The translations under genes and the position numbers were made by a program. The notes beneath the pieces were generated by a model. That model had not been told where the DNA came from. It made no database searches and saw only the letters and a list, made by a program, of their open reading frames with translations. 64,000 nt of DNA from Pseudomonas sp. ANT_H12B. GTDB lineage: Bacteria; Pseudomonadota; Gammaproteobacteria; Pseudomonadales; Pseudomonadaceae. Shown here piece by piece: positions 54,640-64,000 of the stretch; position 1 is the stretch's first letter; each line of letters begins with the position of its first letter. The stretch lies in NCBI RefSeq assembly GCF_008369325.1, contig NZ_VOBI01000006.1:222920-286919 (forward strand), written 5' to 3'.

Positions 54640-54765
54640 GTAACAAGCCCCTAATGATCTTGTCGTCGGAGAATTTGACGCCCCGTTTAGGGGGCGCAAG
54701 AAACTGACAGTTGGATGGCCAATTGAACTGAGCGGTCACATTTAAGCATTGTCCGACGAAAACGC

Positions 54766-55776
54766 CTAAAGCAACAAATCCTCCAGACGCCCGTGAATCC
54801 GTTCCGGCAGGTTTTCCTGAATTTCGATCAACGCACGGGAAATTGCACTCTGAAACCCCTGAACCCCAGCGGAACCGTGGCTTTTCACCACAATTCCCTG
54901 CAAACCCAGGAAACTTGCGCCGTTATGTCGCGCAGGTGCCAGCTCCGCTTGCAGACGCTTCATCAGCGGCAGCGCCAGCGCACCGACCATTTTCGACGCG
55001 AGATTTTTCCTGAACAAGGCTTCGATACGCCCGGCGATCATGGTCGCCAGGCCTTCGCTGGACTTGAGCAGGATATTGCCGACAAAGCCGTCACACACCA
55101 CCACATCCGCCTCGCCACGGTACAAACCGTCACCTTCGACAAAACCGATGTAGTTGATACCACGGGCACTTTGCAACAATGTTGCAGCGAGTTTGACCTG
55201 CTGATTGCCCTTGATGTCTTCGGTACCGATGTTCAACAACGCCACTCGCGGACGCACGATGCCCAGGGTTTCTGCAGCGACCGACCCCATCACCGCGAAC
55301 TGCAACAAGTGCTCGGCACTGCAATCGACATTGGCGCCGAGGTCGAGCAACTGGCAGTAACCCTTCTGCGTCGGAATCGCCGCGACCATGGCCGGCCGAT
55401 CAATGCCCGGCAAAGTCTTGAGGACAAACCGCGACAACGCCATCAGCGCACCGGTATTGCCGGCACTCACGCAGGCCTGTGCCTTGCCATCGCGCAACAA
55501 CTCGAGCGCCACGCGCATCGACGAATCAGGCTTGCCACGCAGGGCCTGGGCAGGCTTTTCGTCCATCGTTATGACTTCAGACGCCGGCACGATCGACAGG
55601 CGCGCGCGATCCACAGCCGATTGGCCAGAGAGCAATTCTTCAAGAAGAGAGGGTTGACCGACGAGGGTCAGGTGCAGCGAGGGCGTAGCAGACAGACAAG
55701 CAAGGCTGGCCTGAACAATGCTGCGGGGACCGAAGTCCCCGCCCATTGCGTCAATCGCGATGACTTGAGCAGACAA
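54766..55776 (-). CDS. plsX: Phosphate acyltransferase PlsX
   Basis: A 336-residue enzyme producing acyl-phosphate for phospholipid synthesis. [19 protein letters not shown] at the N-terminus, [14 protein letters not shown] and [17 protein letters not shown] are standard PlsX segments. It lies 4 bp from rpmF and is the start of the plsX-fab block. Confidence 0.96.
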   Translation of the reverse strand: MSAQVIAIDAMGGDFGPRSIVQASLACLSATPSLHLTLVGQPSLLEELLSGQSAVDRARLSIVPASEVITMDEKPAQALRGKPDSSMRVALELLRDGKAQACVSAGNTGALMALSRFVLKTLPGIDRPAMVAAIPTQKGYCQLLDLGANVDCSAEHLLQFAVMGSVAAETLGIVRPRVALLNIGTEDIKGNQQVKLAATLLQSARGINYIGFVEGDGLYRGEADVVVCDGFVGNILLKSSEGLATMIAGRIEALFRKNLASKMVGALALPLMKRLQAELAPARHNGASFLGLQGIVVKSHGSAGVQGFQSAISRALIEIQENLPERIHGRLEDLLL

Positions 55777-55780
55777 GTGA

Positions 55781-55963
55781 TTACTCGTCAGCGCCCTTGT
55801 CGATCACTTTACGGCCACGGTATACGCCTTCTGGCGATACGTGGTGACGCAGGTGAATTTCACCGGTGGTTTTTTCTACAGACAGAGTGCTTGCCGTCAG
55901 GGCGTCGTGCGAACGACGCATGTCACGGGCAGAGCGGGATTTTTTGTTCTGCTGAACAGCCAT
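55781..55963 (-). CDS. rpmF: 50S ribosomal protein L32
   Basis: A 60-residue basic ribosomal protein starting [20 protein letters not shown]. It has no zinc ribbon (no cysteines), as expected for the C-minus form. It is separated by 13 bp from yceD, as in most gammaproteobacteria. Confidence 0.97.
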   Translation of the reverse strand: MAVQQNKKSRSARDMRRSHDALTASTLSVEKTTGEIHLRHHVSPEGVYRGRKVIDKGADE

Positions 55964-55976
55964 AATTGATTAACTC

Positions 55977-56504
55977 CTAAACGTTTGGGTCACGCTTTAA
56001 CTGCGCCAATACACTGAACGGGTTGGACCGCGTTACCTCGTCCTCGCTCGGTTCGGGCTCATCGAGACCCGCCGGCTGCTGGCATTCTTCCGGATGATGA
56101 GCAGGCACAATGGGCAAGGCGAGCAGAAGCTCCTCCTCGATCAGTGACTGCAGATCCAATGGATCTTCGCCCAGTTCCAGCACGTCATAACCTTTCGGCA
56201 ACGACTGGGTATTCGCACCCTCCTTCACCACAGCATAACTGCATTCGCTATGGATCGGCAGGGTGACCAGCTCAAGACAACGCTGGCAAACCATTTTGAC
56301 TTCGGTGTCGATAAAGCTGTGGATTACCACAGACTTACGTTCATCTCGTTCAAAAACGAATTTAGCCTGCACCGTACCGACAGTGTCGGAAAGCGGGTCG
56401 CAGAGTCTCTCCAAATCGGCCAGCAGCAGTTCACCTTGAAGGGTGGTGCCACGATCAGCCAATTTGCGCGGGTCAACGTGAGGTGGAATCGGGTCATTCA
56501 ACAT
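55977..56504 (-). CDS. YceD family protein (DUF177)
   Basis: A 175-residue protein with CQRCLE and a later EECQQP, matching YceD/DUF177, linked to 23S rRNA accumulation in other bacteria. The ATG at 56504 (MLNDPIPPHVDPRK) is used. It always neighbours rpmF, which supports a ribosome-related role. Divergent from maf. Confidence 0.9.
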   Translation of the reverse strand: MLNDPIPPHVDPRKLADRGTTLQGELLLADLERLCDPLSDTVGTVQAKFVFERDERKSVVIHSFIDTEVKMVCQRCLELVTLPIHSECSYAVVKEGANTQSLPKGYDVLELGEDPLDLQSLIEEELLLALPIVPAHHPEECQQPAGLDEPEPSEDEVTRSNPFSVLAQLKRDPNV

Positions 56505-56610
56505 AGGCGCAGCATTATAGGGATGCACCCAGCCATGTCAAAGGAAATTCAGCCCTGTCCGTCACTTGCAAGCCTCCGCTAGAATTCGCGCCTGTCTTCT
56601 GGAGATGCGC

Positions 56611-57189
56611 ATGCTGCCTTTATTACTCGCTTCAAGCTCGGTTTATCGCCGGGAATTGCTGGCCCGCTTGCAGCTGCCGTTTACCTGCAGCTCGCCGGAT
56701 ATCGACGAAAGCCATCGTCCGAATGAGTCCGCCATTGAGCTGGTCAAGCGGCTCGCTGAGGAAAAGGCCCGCGCACTGGCTCACAGCCACACCGCTCATC
56801 TGATTATCGGCTCCGACCAGGTTGCGGCGCTCGGCGACCGGATTATCGGCAAACCCCACACGTTCGAAAAGGCTCGCGAGCAGTTGCTGGCCGCAAGCGG
56901 CGCCAGCGTGACCTTCCTCACCGGCCTCGCGCTGCTCAACAGCCAGACCGGGCACTGCCAAGTCGACTGCGTGCCGTTCACCGTACACATGCGCACGCTC
57001 GATCAAGCGCGCATCGAACGCTACCTGCGCGCCGAACAGCCCTACGACTGCGCCGGCAGCTTCAAAGCCGAAGGTTTGGGGGTGAGCCTGTTTCAAAGCA
57101 CCGAAGGCCCTGACGCCACCAGCCTGATCGGCCTGCCATTGATTCGCCTGGTGGACATGTTGCTGGCCGAGGGCGTGCAGATCCCCTGA
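56611..57189 (+). CDS. Maf-type nucleotide pyrophosphatase (YceF subgroup)
   Basis: A 192-residue house-cleaning nucleotide pyrophosphatase: LLASSSVYRRELL (phosphate contact), SDQVAALGDRIIGKP, and QPYDCAGSFKAEGLGV. The YceF subgroup acts on m7GTP. CTGGAG is best placed for the ATG at 56611; the ATG six bases earlier is too close to the site. Convergent with sppA. Confidence 0.92.
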   Translation: MLPLLLASSSVYRRELLARLQLPFTCSSPDIDESHRPNESAIELVKRLAEEKARALAHSHTAHLIIGSDQVAALGDRIIGKPHTFEKAREQLLAASGASVTFLTGLALLNSQTGHCQVDCVPFTVHMRTLDQARIERYLRAEQPYDCAGSFKAEGLGVSLFQSTEGPDATSLIGLPLIRLVDMLLAEGVQIP

Positions 57190-57196
57190 AGACAAA

Positions 57197-57232
57197 AAAC
57201 CGGCCACGAAGGCAGGCCACGAAGGCCGGTTT
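57197..57232. terminator. Bidirectional terminator between maf and the S49 peptidase gene
   Basis: AAACCGGCC / GGCCGGTTT with a longer loop that repeats GGCCACGAAGGC. T runs occur on both sides, better on the minus strand, so it can serve both convergent genes. Confidence 0.85.
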
Positions 57233-57250
57233 CCGATGCAACCAGGAGAA

Positions 57251-58240
57251 TCAGCGCAACGAAGGCCCCTGGAATCCCATCCACATCGCCAGATGCTCAG
57301 CCACGCTGGCGCCGAGTTTTTTCGAGAAGCGATCGAACGGCGATTCCTGAACAGTGAAGTCCACCAGCTCTTTCTCGCCGATCACATCACGCGCCACCGA
57401 ACTTGCGTTGCCCAGACCATCAATCAGACCCAGAGGCAGCGCCTGCTCGCCAGACCAGACCAGCCCGGAGAACAGTTCCGGATGCTCCTTGTCCTTGAGG
57501 CGGTCGCCACGGCCCTTCTTCACGCTGCTGATGAACTGCTGGTGCGTCGTATCCAGCACACCCTGCCAGAACTGAGTCTCCTCAGGTTTCTGCGGCTGGA
57601 ACGGATCGAGAAACGACTTGTGCTCGCCAGAAGTGTACGTACGACGCTCGACACCCAGTTTCTCCATGGTGCCGACAAAACCATAACCGGCCGCCGTCAC
57701 ACCAATCGAACCCACCAGGCTCGCCTTGTCGGCGTAGATCTGATCCGCCGCACTGGCGATGTAATAAGCACCGGAAGCCCCCAGGTCCGAGATCACCGCG
57801 TAAACCTTGGTGTCCGGATGCAGGCCACGCAATCGGCGAATTTCGTCATAGACGTAACCCGACTGCACCGGACTGCCGCCCGGGCTATTGATGCGCAGGA
57901 TGACGCCTTTGACCTTCTCATCCTCGAACGCTGCACGCAGGCTGCCGACGATGTTGTCAGCGCTGGCAGGCTCCTTGTCGGCGATCATGCCGGTCACATC
58001 GATCAGCGCGGTGTACTTACCACTGAGGGTGGCAGCTTTTTCCATGTCCATCAGCGGAGTGAACAGGATCAACGCGCCAATCAGGTACACAAAGGTCAGC
58101 AGCTTGAAGAAAATCCCCCAGCGGCGAGACCGGCGCTGCTCCTGCACGCTGGCCAACAGGGTCTTTTCCAGCAGCTTCCAGCTTTTCTCGTCACCGCTCT
58201 CTGCGCTCGCCTTGGCGGGCGCTTTCCATTCGTCGGTCAT
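57251..58240 (-). CDS. S49 family signal-peptide peptidase (SppA type)
   Basis: A 329-residue membrane-anchored S49 peptidase with one N-terminal helix (about 45-65) and a cytosolic tail before it. The Ser nucleophile is in DLGASGAYYIASAAD and the Lys in SGEHKSFLDPF. It probably degrades signal peptides left in the membrane. It is the single-domain (SppA 36K) type, not the double-length E. coli enzyme. Confidence 0.9.
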   Translation of the reverse strand: MTDEWKAPAKASAESGDEKSWKLLEKTLLASVQEQRRSRRWGIFFKLLTFVYLIGALILFTPLMDMEKAATLSGKYTALIDVTGMIADKEPASADNIVGSLRAAFEDEKVKGVILRINSPGGSPVQSGYVYDEIRRLRGLHPDTKVYAVISDLGASGAYYIASAADQIYADKASLVGSIGVTAAGYGFVGTMEKLGVERRTYTSGEHKSFLDPFQPQKPEETQFWQGVLDTTHQQFISSVKKGRGDRLKDKEHPELFSGLVWSGEQALPLGLIDGLGNASSVARDVIGEKELVDFTVQESPFDRFSKKLGASVAEHLAMWMGFQGPSLR

Positions 58241-58264
58241 GACATCTACCCCAGCAAAAACCTA

Positions 58265-58927
58265 TTAAGCCCGCTGACTCAGCCAGGCATGCAATTCTGA
58301 AAAACGATCAATGGCCAGTATCGGCTCGAATAATTTCAACGCTTCGATCGATTGCGCGCCATAGCTGACGGCCACCGAATCCATGCCGGCATTGCGCGCC
58401 ATCTGCAAGTCAAAGGACGAATCGCCCACCATCAGCGCCTGCTCCGGGCGAACCTCGCAGTGAGTGAGGATCTGCTCAAGCATCAGCGGATGGGGTTTGC
58501 TGGCGGTCTCGTCAGCCGCGCGGGTGATATCGAAATAATCTTCCCAACCATGAGACTTCAGCACCCGATCCAGCCCGCGACGAGCCTTGCCGGTCGCGAC
58601 CGCCAAGCGATAACCCTGGGCACGAAACGCCTCCATCGACTCGACCACACCCTCGAACAGCGGCGAAGGCACAGCCTCTGACGCAATGTAGTGATCAGCA
58701 TAGTGCTCGCGAAAGGCAATCAGCTCGGCATCGCCAATCTCGGGATACAAGGTACGAATCGCTTCCGGCAAGCCCAGGCCGATGATGCCCTTGACGGCAA
58801 AATCATCGCGCAACTCAAACCCGGAGCGCTCGGACGCGACATGCATCGCCTCGACAATCCGACCAATGGAATCGGCCAATGTGCCGTCCCAATCAAAGAT
58901 CAGCAGCTTGTAATCAGATGGGTGCAC
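58265..58927 (-). CDS. HAD superfamily phosphatase (Gph-like)
   Basis: A 220-residue HAD-IA hydrolase: [13 protein letters not shown] (nucleophile D12), a helical cap, [10 protein letters not shown], and [15 protein letters not shown]. It resembles phosphoglycolate phosphatase. Its start overlaps the end of rluC by 14 bp, and it precedes the SppA-type gene. Substrate not defined. Confidence 0.92.
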   Translation of the reverse strand: MHPSDYKLLIFDWDGTLADSIGRIVEAMHVASERSGFELRDDFAVKGIIGLGLPEAIRTLYPEIGDAELIAFREHYADHYIASEAVPSPLFEGVVESMEAFRAQGYRLAVATGKARRGLDRVLKSHGWEDYFDITRAADETASKPHPLMLEQILTHCEVRPEQALMVGDSSFDLQMARNAGMDSVAVSYGAQSIEALKLFEPILAIDRFSELHAWLSQRA

Positions 58928-59876
58928 TCAATCGCTCCACGGTTTTGGCCCACATCTCGTCGACTGGCGCCTGCAACTTGAGCTCGCCGCCATCAGGCAG
59001 CGGCACGGTCAACATGTAGGCGTGCAGGAACAGGCGCTTGCCGCCCAGGTCACGAATCTCTTTGCTGAAGCCTTCGTCGCCGTACTTGGCGTCGCCAGCG
59101 ATGCTGTGCCCGGCATGCAAGGTGTGGACACGGATCTGGTGAGTCCGGCCGGTGATCGGCTTGGCTTCGATCAGAGTGGCAAAGTCGCCGAATCGACGCA
59201 GGACCTTGAACACGGTCACAGACTCCTTGCCCTCCTCCTCGTCGACCTCGACCATGCGCTCGCCGGAGCGCAGATTGCTTTTGCCCAGCGACGCACGGAC
59301 TTGCTTGATCGACGCCGCCCAGTTACCACGAACCAGCGCCATATAGCGCTTGTCGACGCCATCGCCGCGCAATGCCGTGTGCAAGTGGCGCAACATGCTG
59401 CGCTTCTTGGCGATCATCAACAGGCCGGAGGTATCCCGGTCGAGCCGGTGAACCAGTTCGAGCTCCTTGCAATCCGGACGCAACTGACGAAAGGCTTCGA
59501 TCACCCCGTAAGTCAAGCCACTGCCGCCGTGAACCGCGATACCGCAAGGCTTGTTGATCACGATCAGCGCCTTGTCTTCGAAAACAATCGAGGCTTCGAG
59601 GCGCTGGAGCAGGCCTTGTGCCAGCGGCACCGGCTCGTCGCGCTCAGGCACGCGAACCGGCGGCACGCGCACGATATCGCCGGCCTGCAGCTTGTATTCG
59701 GGCTTGATCCGACCTTTGTTCACCCGCACTTCGCCTTTGCGCAAAATGCGATAAATCAAGGTCTTGGGCACGCCTTTGAGCCGAGCGAGAAGGAAGTTAT
59801 CAATACGTTGGCCGGCATATTCCGGCGAGACCTCCAGCAGTTGTACGGCTGGGGTCGAAGGGGCAGTAGTCGTCAT
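58914..59876 (-). CDS. rluC: 23S rRNA pseudouridine synthase RluC
   Basis: A 320-residue enzyme making pseudouridine at 955, 2504 and 2580 of 23S rRNA (E. coli numbers). An S4 RNA-binding domain (about 17-80, [20 protein letters not shown]) and the catalytic [11 protein letters not shown] are visible. Divergent from rne, with the rne promoter 30 bp upstream of its start. Confidence 0.95.
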   Translation of the reverse strand: MTTTAPSTPAVQLLEVSPEYAGQRIDNFLLARLKGVPKTLIYRILRKGEVRVNKGRIKPEYKLQAGDIVRVPPVRVPERDEPVPLAQGLLQRLEASIVFEDKALIVINKPCGIAVHGGSGLTYGVIEAFRQLRPDCKELELVHRLDRDTSGLLMIAKKRSMLRHLHTALRGDGVDKRYMALVRGNWAASIKQVRASLGKSNLRSGERMVEVDEEEGKESVTVFKVLRRFGDFATLIEAKPITGRTHQIRVHTLHAGHSIAGDAKYGDEGFSKEIRDLGGKRLFLHAYMLTVPLPDGGELKLQAPVDEMWAKTVERLSAPI

Positions 59877-59905
59877 GGTGCGGATGATAACAATTTTTTA
59901 TGGAA

Positions 59906-59934
59906 TTGAAGCACTTAATCATTGCTGCTATAGT
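59906..59934 (+). promoter_or_regulatory. rne promoter
   Basis: TTGAAG (59906-59911), 17-bp spacer, TATAGT (59929-59934). The transcript would start near 59941 and have about 636 bases before the rne ATG. No other promoter of like quality was noticed in the gap. Confidence 0.75.
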
Positions 59935-59940
59935 CGCGAA

Positions 59941-60576
59941 CGCCGCCAAAAGTGGCCTGGACAGCGGACTAACGGTCAAAAACCGGCCCTGACCAACGCA
60001 ATTCACGAGGACGAGAGGCCGTCCTACGGGGCTTTCGCTACGTAACGGTAGAGTTTGCAGTTGTAACGAGCGCAGGTGACATGAGGCCTGAAGCATGCCG
60101 CAAAGCAGAGTTTTCACTCGCCTTGCGAGCAAATATTCACGGCCAGTTCACAAAGTGCAGTCAGCTACGAACGACCCCGAGCGAACGCTTCGGAAACAAC
60201 GCCTAAATTAGCCATGATGCGTGACTTCCCCTTTCGGAGCTCACGGTAAATGCCAACCCGCTGCGGATTCTGCGCGCGGCAGCACCCGAATTATCAGGGA
60301 TACGTGTAGGGTGGAGATGCACAACCGCTGGACTGTGTAGCAATAGGCTTTATCAAGACGCTTCATCTCGTCCACAGCCGCTGGTTGATTCCTCCTCCTG
60401 ACTGAGTGCTTAAGTAGCCACAGCAAGCAGGACGCGTACGTCGCGACGTTGGCCCACATTGGCCGCCATCGCTAGACACTGGAGTGTCCAACCACTCCTG
60501 ACGCACCTGACACCGACCATGAGAAGTCGTGTGTGCCGAACGCCGTTTCCGGCAGCCCGGAAACCGACGGTACTAC
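59941..60576 (+). promoter_or_regulatory. Long rne 5' untranslated region
   Basis: About 636 bases between the promoter and the rne ATG, with no convincing gene. Short hairpins such as GAGGACGAGAGGCCGTCCTAC are dispersed. In E. coli a long structured leader lets RNase E cut its own mRNA for autoregulation; a similar role is expected. It accounts for this gene-free stretch. Confidence 0.65.
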
Positions 60577-63500
60577 ATGAAAAGAATGCTGATTAACGCA
60601 ACCCAACCCGAAGAGTTGCGTGTTGCACTGGTAGATGGCCAGCGCCTCTACGACCTGGACATCGAATCCGGTGCACGCGAGCAGAAAAAGGCCAACATCT
60701 ATAAAGGCCGGATTACTCGCATCGAACCAAGCCTTGAGGCTGCCTTTGTCGATTTCGGCTCTGAGCGCCACGGCTTCCTGCCCCTCAAAGAAATCTCCCG
60801 CGAATACTTCAAGAAAGCCCCCGAAGGCCGCGTCAACATCAAGGACGTCCTGAGCGAAGGCCAGGAAGTTATCGTTCAGGTCGAAAAAGAAGAACGTGGC
60901 AACAAGGGCGCAGCCCTGACCACCTTCATCAGCCTGGCCGGTCGTTACCTGGTTCTGATGCCGAACAACCCGCGTGCCGGCGGTATCTCCCGTCGCATCG
61001 AAGGTGAAGAGCGCAACGAACTGCGTGAAGCCCTGAACGGCCTGGTTGCCCCGGCTGACATGGGTCTGATCGTTCGCACTGCCGGCCTGGGCCGCAGCAG
61101 CGAAGAAATGCAGTGGGACCTCGACTACCTGCTGCAACTGTGGACCGCTATCAAAGAAGCCTCGCTGGATCGCTCCGCGCCGTTCCTGATCTACCAGGAA
61201 AGCAACGTGATCATCCGCGCCATCCGCGATTACCTGCGCCAGGACATCGGTGAAGTGCTGATCGACAGCGTTGAAGCCCAGGACGAAGCCTTGACCTTCA
61301 TCCGCCAGGTGATGCCGCAGTACGCCAGCAAGATCAAGCTTTACGAAGACAGCGTTCCGCTGTTCAACCGTTTCCAGATCGAAAGTCAGATCGAGACCGC
61401 TTTCCAGCGCGTCGTTGAATTGCCTTCCGGTGGTTCCATCGTTATCGATCCGACCGAAGCCCTGGTGTCCATCGACATCAACTCGGCGCGCGCCACCAAA
61501 GGCAGCGACATCGAAGAAACCGCTCTGCAGACCAACCTTGAAGCCGCCGAAGAAATCGCCCGTCAGTTGCGCTTGCGCGACATCGGCGGCCTGATCGTCA
61601 TCGACTTCATCGACATGACCCCTGCCAAGAACCAGCGCGCCGTGGAAGAAAAAGTCCGCGAATGCCTGGAAGCCGACCGCGCTCGCGTGCAAGTCGGTCG
61701 CATCTCGCGCTTCGGCCTGCTGGAAATGTCCCGTCAGCGCCTGCGTCCATCGCTGGGCGAAAGCAGCGGCATCGTTTGCCCGCGTTGCAACGGCACCGGC
61801 ATCATCCGTGACGTTGAATCGCTGTCGCTGGCGATCCTGCGCCTGATCGAAGAAGAAGCACTGAAAGACCGCACAGCCGAAGTTCGCGCCCAAGTGCCGA
61901 TCCCGGTCGCCGCGTTCCTGCTCAACGAAAAACGCAACTCGATCACCAAGATCGAACTGCGCACCCGTGCCCGCATCGTCATTCTGCCGAACGATCACCT
62001 CGAAACGCCGCACTTCGAAGTTCAGCGTCTGCGCGATGACAGCCCGGAAGCCGCGGTCGGCCAGTCCAGTTACGAAATCGCTGCTGCCGCTGCCGAAGTC
62101 GAAGAAGTCCAGCCAGCCGCTGCGACCCGCACCCTGGTTCGCCAGGAAGCCGCGGTCAAGACGGCTCCGGCCCGCGCCAACGCACCGGTTCCGACCGAAG
62201 TCGTCGCTGCCGCACCTGTTGCCGCACCGGCCGCCGCGCCAGAGCCAAGCCTGTTCAAAGGCCTGGTGAAGTCGCTGGTCAGCCTGTTCGCGACCAAAGA
62301 AGAGCCTGCTGCGCCGGTTGTAGTTGAAAAACCAGCCACCGAGCGTCCGGCCCGTAACGAAGAGCGTCGCAACGGTCGTCAGCAGAGCCGCAACCGTAAC
62401 GGTCGCCGCGATGAAGAGCGCAAACCTCGTGAGGAACGTGCACCGCGTGAAGAACGCGCACCTCGTGAGCCACGCGAAGCCCGCGAAGAAGCTCCAGCCG
62501 TTGCCCAGGAACGCGCTCCGCGTGAAGAGCGCGCACCTCGCGCACCTCGTGAAGAACGTGCACCGCGCGCACCTCGCGAAGATCGCAAGCCACGTGGCGA
62601 TCGTGAAGAGCGTCCGGTTCGTGAACTGCGCGAGCCACTGGATGCCGCTCCGGCTGCTACTGCTACTGCTACCGCTGAAGAGCGTCCAGCCCGTCAGCCA
62701 CGTGAAGAACGTGCTCCACGCCCACCGCGTGAAGAACGTCAGCCGCGTGCCGAGCAGGCTGTTGCTGCTGTAGCCGAAGAAGAACTGCTGACCAGCGAAG
62801 AGCAACTGCAGGAAGACGGTCAGGAAGGCGCCGAAGGCGATCGTCCACGCCGTCGCTCCCGTGGCCAGCGTCGTCGCAGCAACCGTCGCGAGCGTCAACG
62901 TGATGCCAACGGCAACGTGATCGAAGGTTCGGAAGAATCCGAGTCCGCCGAAGGTAGCGAAACCAGTGAAACGCCTAGCGCTGCCGATCTGGCCGCCGGC
63001 CTGGCTGTTACCGCAGCCGTTGCCAGCACCGTGATCAGCGCTCCTGCTGAAGCACAAGCCAATGAGCAAGCCGAACGCGCTACTGCCGCCACTCTGGAAA
63101 CTGCTCCAGTAGAAGCGCCGGTTGTTGAAGCAACCACGCCGGTAGAGGCCACCGCTTCTCCGGAAATCGAAGTGGCCCCGGTTCGTGAAGAACAGCCTGT
63201 GTTTGAAGCTGCCGCCGAACCAGTGGTTGCTGCAGAACCGGTTGTCGAAACAGCCTCCGAAACAGTGACCGAAGCTGTCCGTGAAGCTCGCGAAGAGCAA
63301 ACCGCGTTCAACTGGGTTGCCGAGCCAGTAGCCGCCGAAGCTCCAGCACCAATCGCTGAAGCCCCGGTTGCTGAAGCGATGATCTCCGAGCCAGTGGTTG
63401 CCGCTGCCGAGCCTGCTCCGGCGGTCGAAGCACCGGTTGTCGCCGAAGTGGCTGCACCGGAAGCGGAAGTCGCCCCTGTCAGCGCCCTGACGCCAAGTGG

Positions 63501-63771
63501 CCGTGCCCCGAACGACCCACGTGAAGTCCGTCGTCGCAAGCGTGAAGCCGAGCGCCTGCAGAAGGAAGCCGAACTGGCTGCCGTTGCTGCTCCGGTTGAA
63601 GCGGTTGAAGCGGCAGAGCCTGCACCGGTTGTTGCTGAAGTGGTCGAAGCGGCGCCTGCTGCTGAACCTGTTGAATCGGCAATCGACGAAGCGCCGCGTT
63701 CTGTTCAGGAAGCGGTAGAGCAACACGAACAAGCCCTGGAAAAAGAGCACGAGCCTAAACCCCTCGTCTGA
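60577..63771 (+). CDS. rne: Ribonuclease E
   Basis: A 1064-residue endoribonuclease and RNA-degradosome scaffold. The N-terminal half has the S1 domain (about 35-120), catalytic D300 and D343 ([19 protein letters not shown]) and the zinc-link C401-x2-C404 (CPRCNG). The C-terminal half (from about 520) is disordered: an Arg-rich block of REER-type repeats (about 605-750) and a Glu/Ala/Val/Pro stretch, then [19 protein letters not shown], which is an RNA- or PNPase-binding microdomain in Pseudomonas as I recall. Start at 60577 ([10 protein letters not shown]). Confidence 0.96.
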   Translation: MKRMLINATQPEELRVALVDGQRLYDLDIESGAREQKKANIYKGRITRIEPSLEAAFVDFGSERHGFLPLKEISREYFKKAPEGRVNIKDVLSEGQEVIVQVEKEERGNKGAALTTFISLAGRYLVLMPNNPRAGGISRRIEGEERNELREALNGLVAPADMGLIVRTAGLGRSSEEMQWDLDYLLQLWTAIKEASLDRSAPFLIYQESNVIIRAIRDYLRQDIGEVLIDSVEAQDEALTFIRQVMPQYASKIKLYEDSVPLFNRFQIESQIETAFQRVVELPSGGSIVIDPTEALVSIDINSARATKGSDIEETALQTNLEAAEEIARQLRLRDIGGLIVIDFIDMTPAKNQRAVEEKVRECLEADRARVQVGRISRFGLLEMSRQRLRPSLGESSGIVCPRCNGTGIIRDVESLSLAILRLIEEEALKDRTAEVRAQVPIPVAAFLLNEKRNSITKIELRTRARIVILPNDHLETPHFEVQRLRDDSPEAAVGQSSYEIAAAAAEVEEVQPAAATRTLVRQEAAVKTAPARANAPVPTEVVAAAPVAAPAAAPEPSLFKGLVKSLVSLFATKEEPAAPVVVEKPATERPARNEERRNGRQQSRNRNGRRDEERKPREERAPREERAPREPREAREEAPAVAQERAPREERAPRAPREERAPRAPREDRKPRGDREERPVRELREPLDAAPAATATATAEERPARQPREERAPRPPREERQPRAEQAVAAVAEEELLTSEEQLQEDGQEGAEGDRPRRRSRGQRRRSNRRERQRDANGNVIEGSEESESAEGSETSETPSAADLAAGLAVTAAVASTVISAPAEAQANEQAERATAATLETAPVEAPVVEATTPVEATASPEIEVAPVREEQPVFEAAAEPVVAAEPVVETASETVTEAVREAREEQTAFNWVAEPVAAEAPAPIAEAPVAEAMISEPVVAAAEPAPAVEAPVVAEVAAPEAEVAPVSALTPSGRAPNDPREVRRRKREAERLQKEAELAAVAAPVEAVEAAEPAPVVAEVVEAAPAAEPVESAIDEAPRSVQEAVEQHEQALEKEHEPKPLV

Positions 63772-63785
63772 TTCCATCGGCCACT

Positions 63786-63821
63786 AAAAAGCCCCGCCTG
63801 GTGATCCAGGCGGGGCTTTTT
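63786..63821 (+). terminator. Intrinsic terminator after rne
   Basis: AAAAAGCCCCGCCTGG / CCAGGCGGGGCTTTTT with a TGAT loop and seven T, 14 bases after the stop. Confidence 0.95.
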
Positions 63822-63856
63822 TTATGTCGGCGGCTAGACAGTAGACCGCGTTATCG

Positions 63857-63873
63857 TTCTTCGCGGGCAAGCC
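63857..63873. repeat. Half of a REP interrupted by the IS
   Basis: TTCTTCGCGGGCAAGCC is the first half of the REP core; the continuation (CGCTCCCA) is missing because TGAACTGG of the IS starts at 63874. Confidence 0.7.
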
Positions 63874-64000
63874 TGAACTGGCCTAATAATTCCGGACACC
63901 TCTTAAGGGCGATATGATTTCGCCAATTTGGAGGTTCCATGAAAGAAAGAAGAGTCTTTTCCCGCGAGTTCAAACATCGTGCAGCCAGCATGGTGATTGA
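63874..64000 (+). mobile_element. IS3-family insertion sequence, left end (partial)
   Basis: From TGAACTGG at 63874 the sequence carries an IS end with GCCTAATAATTCCGGACACC, then a gap and a transposase start. The element continues beyond the window. The TG... boundary and the OrfA N-terminus fit the IS3 family. Its right end and target duplication cannot be seen. Confidence 0.7.
63939..64000 (+). CDS. IS3-family transposase OrfA, N-terminus (partial)
   Basis: MKERRVFSREFKHRAASMVI, the basic start of the helix-turn-helix OrfA protein of IS3-family elements. GGAGG precedes the ATG by 5 bases. The gene runs off the right edge. Confidence 0.75.
   Translation, partial: MKERRVFSREFKHRAASMVI

Noticed and set aside
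60472..63777. 1101-codon open frame on the minus strand
   Set aside because: Antisense to rne, with Gly/Phe/Arg-rich low-complexity translation caused by the GC-rich codon bias of rne. No ribosome site or family resemblance.

Overview
The window is a stretch of core chromosome from a Pseudomonas of the fluorescens complex. The gene order etfA-etfB / etf-QO, then TetR gene - rgsA - tatD - pilZ - holB - tmk - mltG - pabC - fabF - acpP - fabG - fabD - plsX - rpmF - yceD / maf / sppA-like - HAD - rluC / rne, is the order I recall for Pseudomonas. The intergenic gaps carry the GGGAGCGGGCTTGCCCGCGAT type of REP repeat typical of this group. No rRNA, tRNA, CRISPR array, prophage or plasmid backbone was seen. 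One IS3-like element starts at the extreme right edge.

Layout. 1-8.2 kb: the C-terminal half of MnmC, then the N-acetylglutaminylglutamine amide (NAGGN) osmoprotectant genes (amidotransferase, synthetase, M42 peptidase), YheU, an RsmI-type CsrA protein, a YnfA membrane protein, an SDR enzyme and a 50-residue DUF3309 protein. 8.2-16.4 kb: an LtaS-like sulfatase-fold membrane protein, a ~500-bp palindromic repeat, a START-domain protein, a YkgJ cysteine-cluster protein, a Lys/Ala-rich exported protein, a MocR regulator, and a three-gene envelope operon (substrate-binding protein, DUF4398 lipoprotein, OmpA-like lipoprotein). 16.4-20.4 kb: etfBA diverging from etf-QO, with a PsrA-like operator overlapping a promoter. 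20.5-32 kb: an AraC regulator, a zinc alcohol dehydrogenase, and the D-galactonate operon (dgoK, dgoA, dgoD, a DgoT-like transporter, an IclR regulator), followed by small accessory genes.

31.5-35.9 kb holds a four-gene cluster (GntR/UTRA regulator, ADP-ribosylglycohydrolase, NCS1 permease, PfkB kinase) resembling E. coli yegTUVW with a different transporter. 36-42.7 kb holds an arabinose/galactose module (FCD regulator, SMP-30 lactonase, SDR sugar dehydrogenase, AraFGH ABC transporter). The SDR gene and the distant dgoK operon carry near-copies of the same promoter and operator. Together the two loci would form a complete oxidative galactose route: uptake, dehydrogenase, lactonase, galactonate dehydratase, KDGal kinase, KDPGal aldolase. 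The FCD regulator gene and araF share an inverted 14-bp site.

42.7-63.8 kb is housekeeping: a DUF1285 protein, a DUF4823 lipoprotein, a MoaA-family protein, a TetR regulator, the RgsA sRNA candidate, and the fatty-acid/cell-envelope block ending in rne, which has a ~640-nt leader. The window closes with an IS3-family insertion in a REP sequence. I found no clearly new multi-gene defence or mobile system. The most original signals are regulatory: the duplicated dgo-type promoter, the FCD operator pair, the PsrA-like site and the palindromic repeat.
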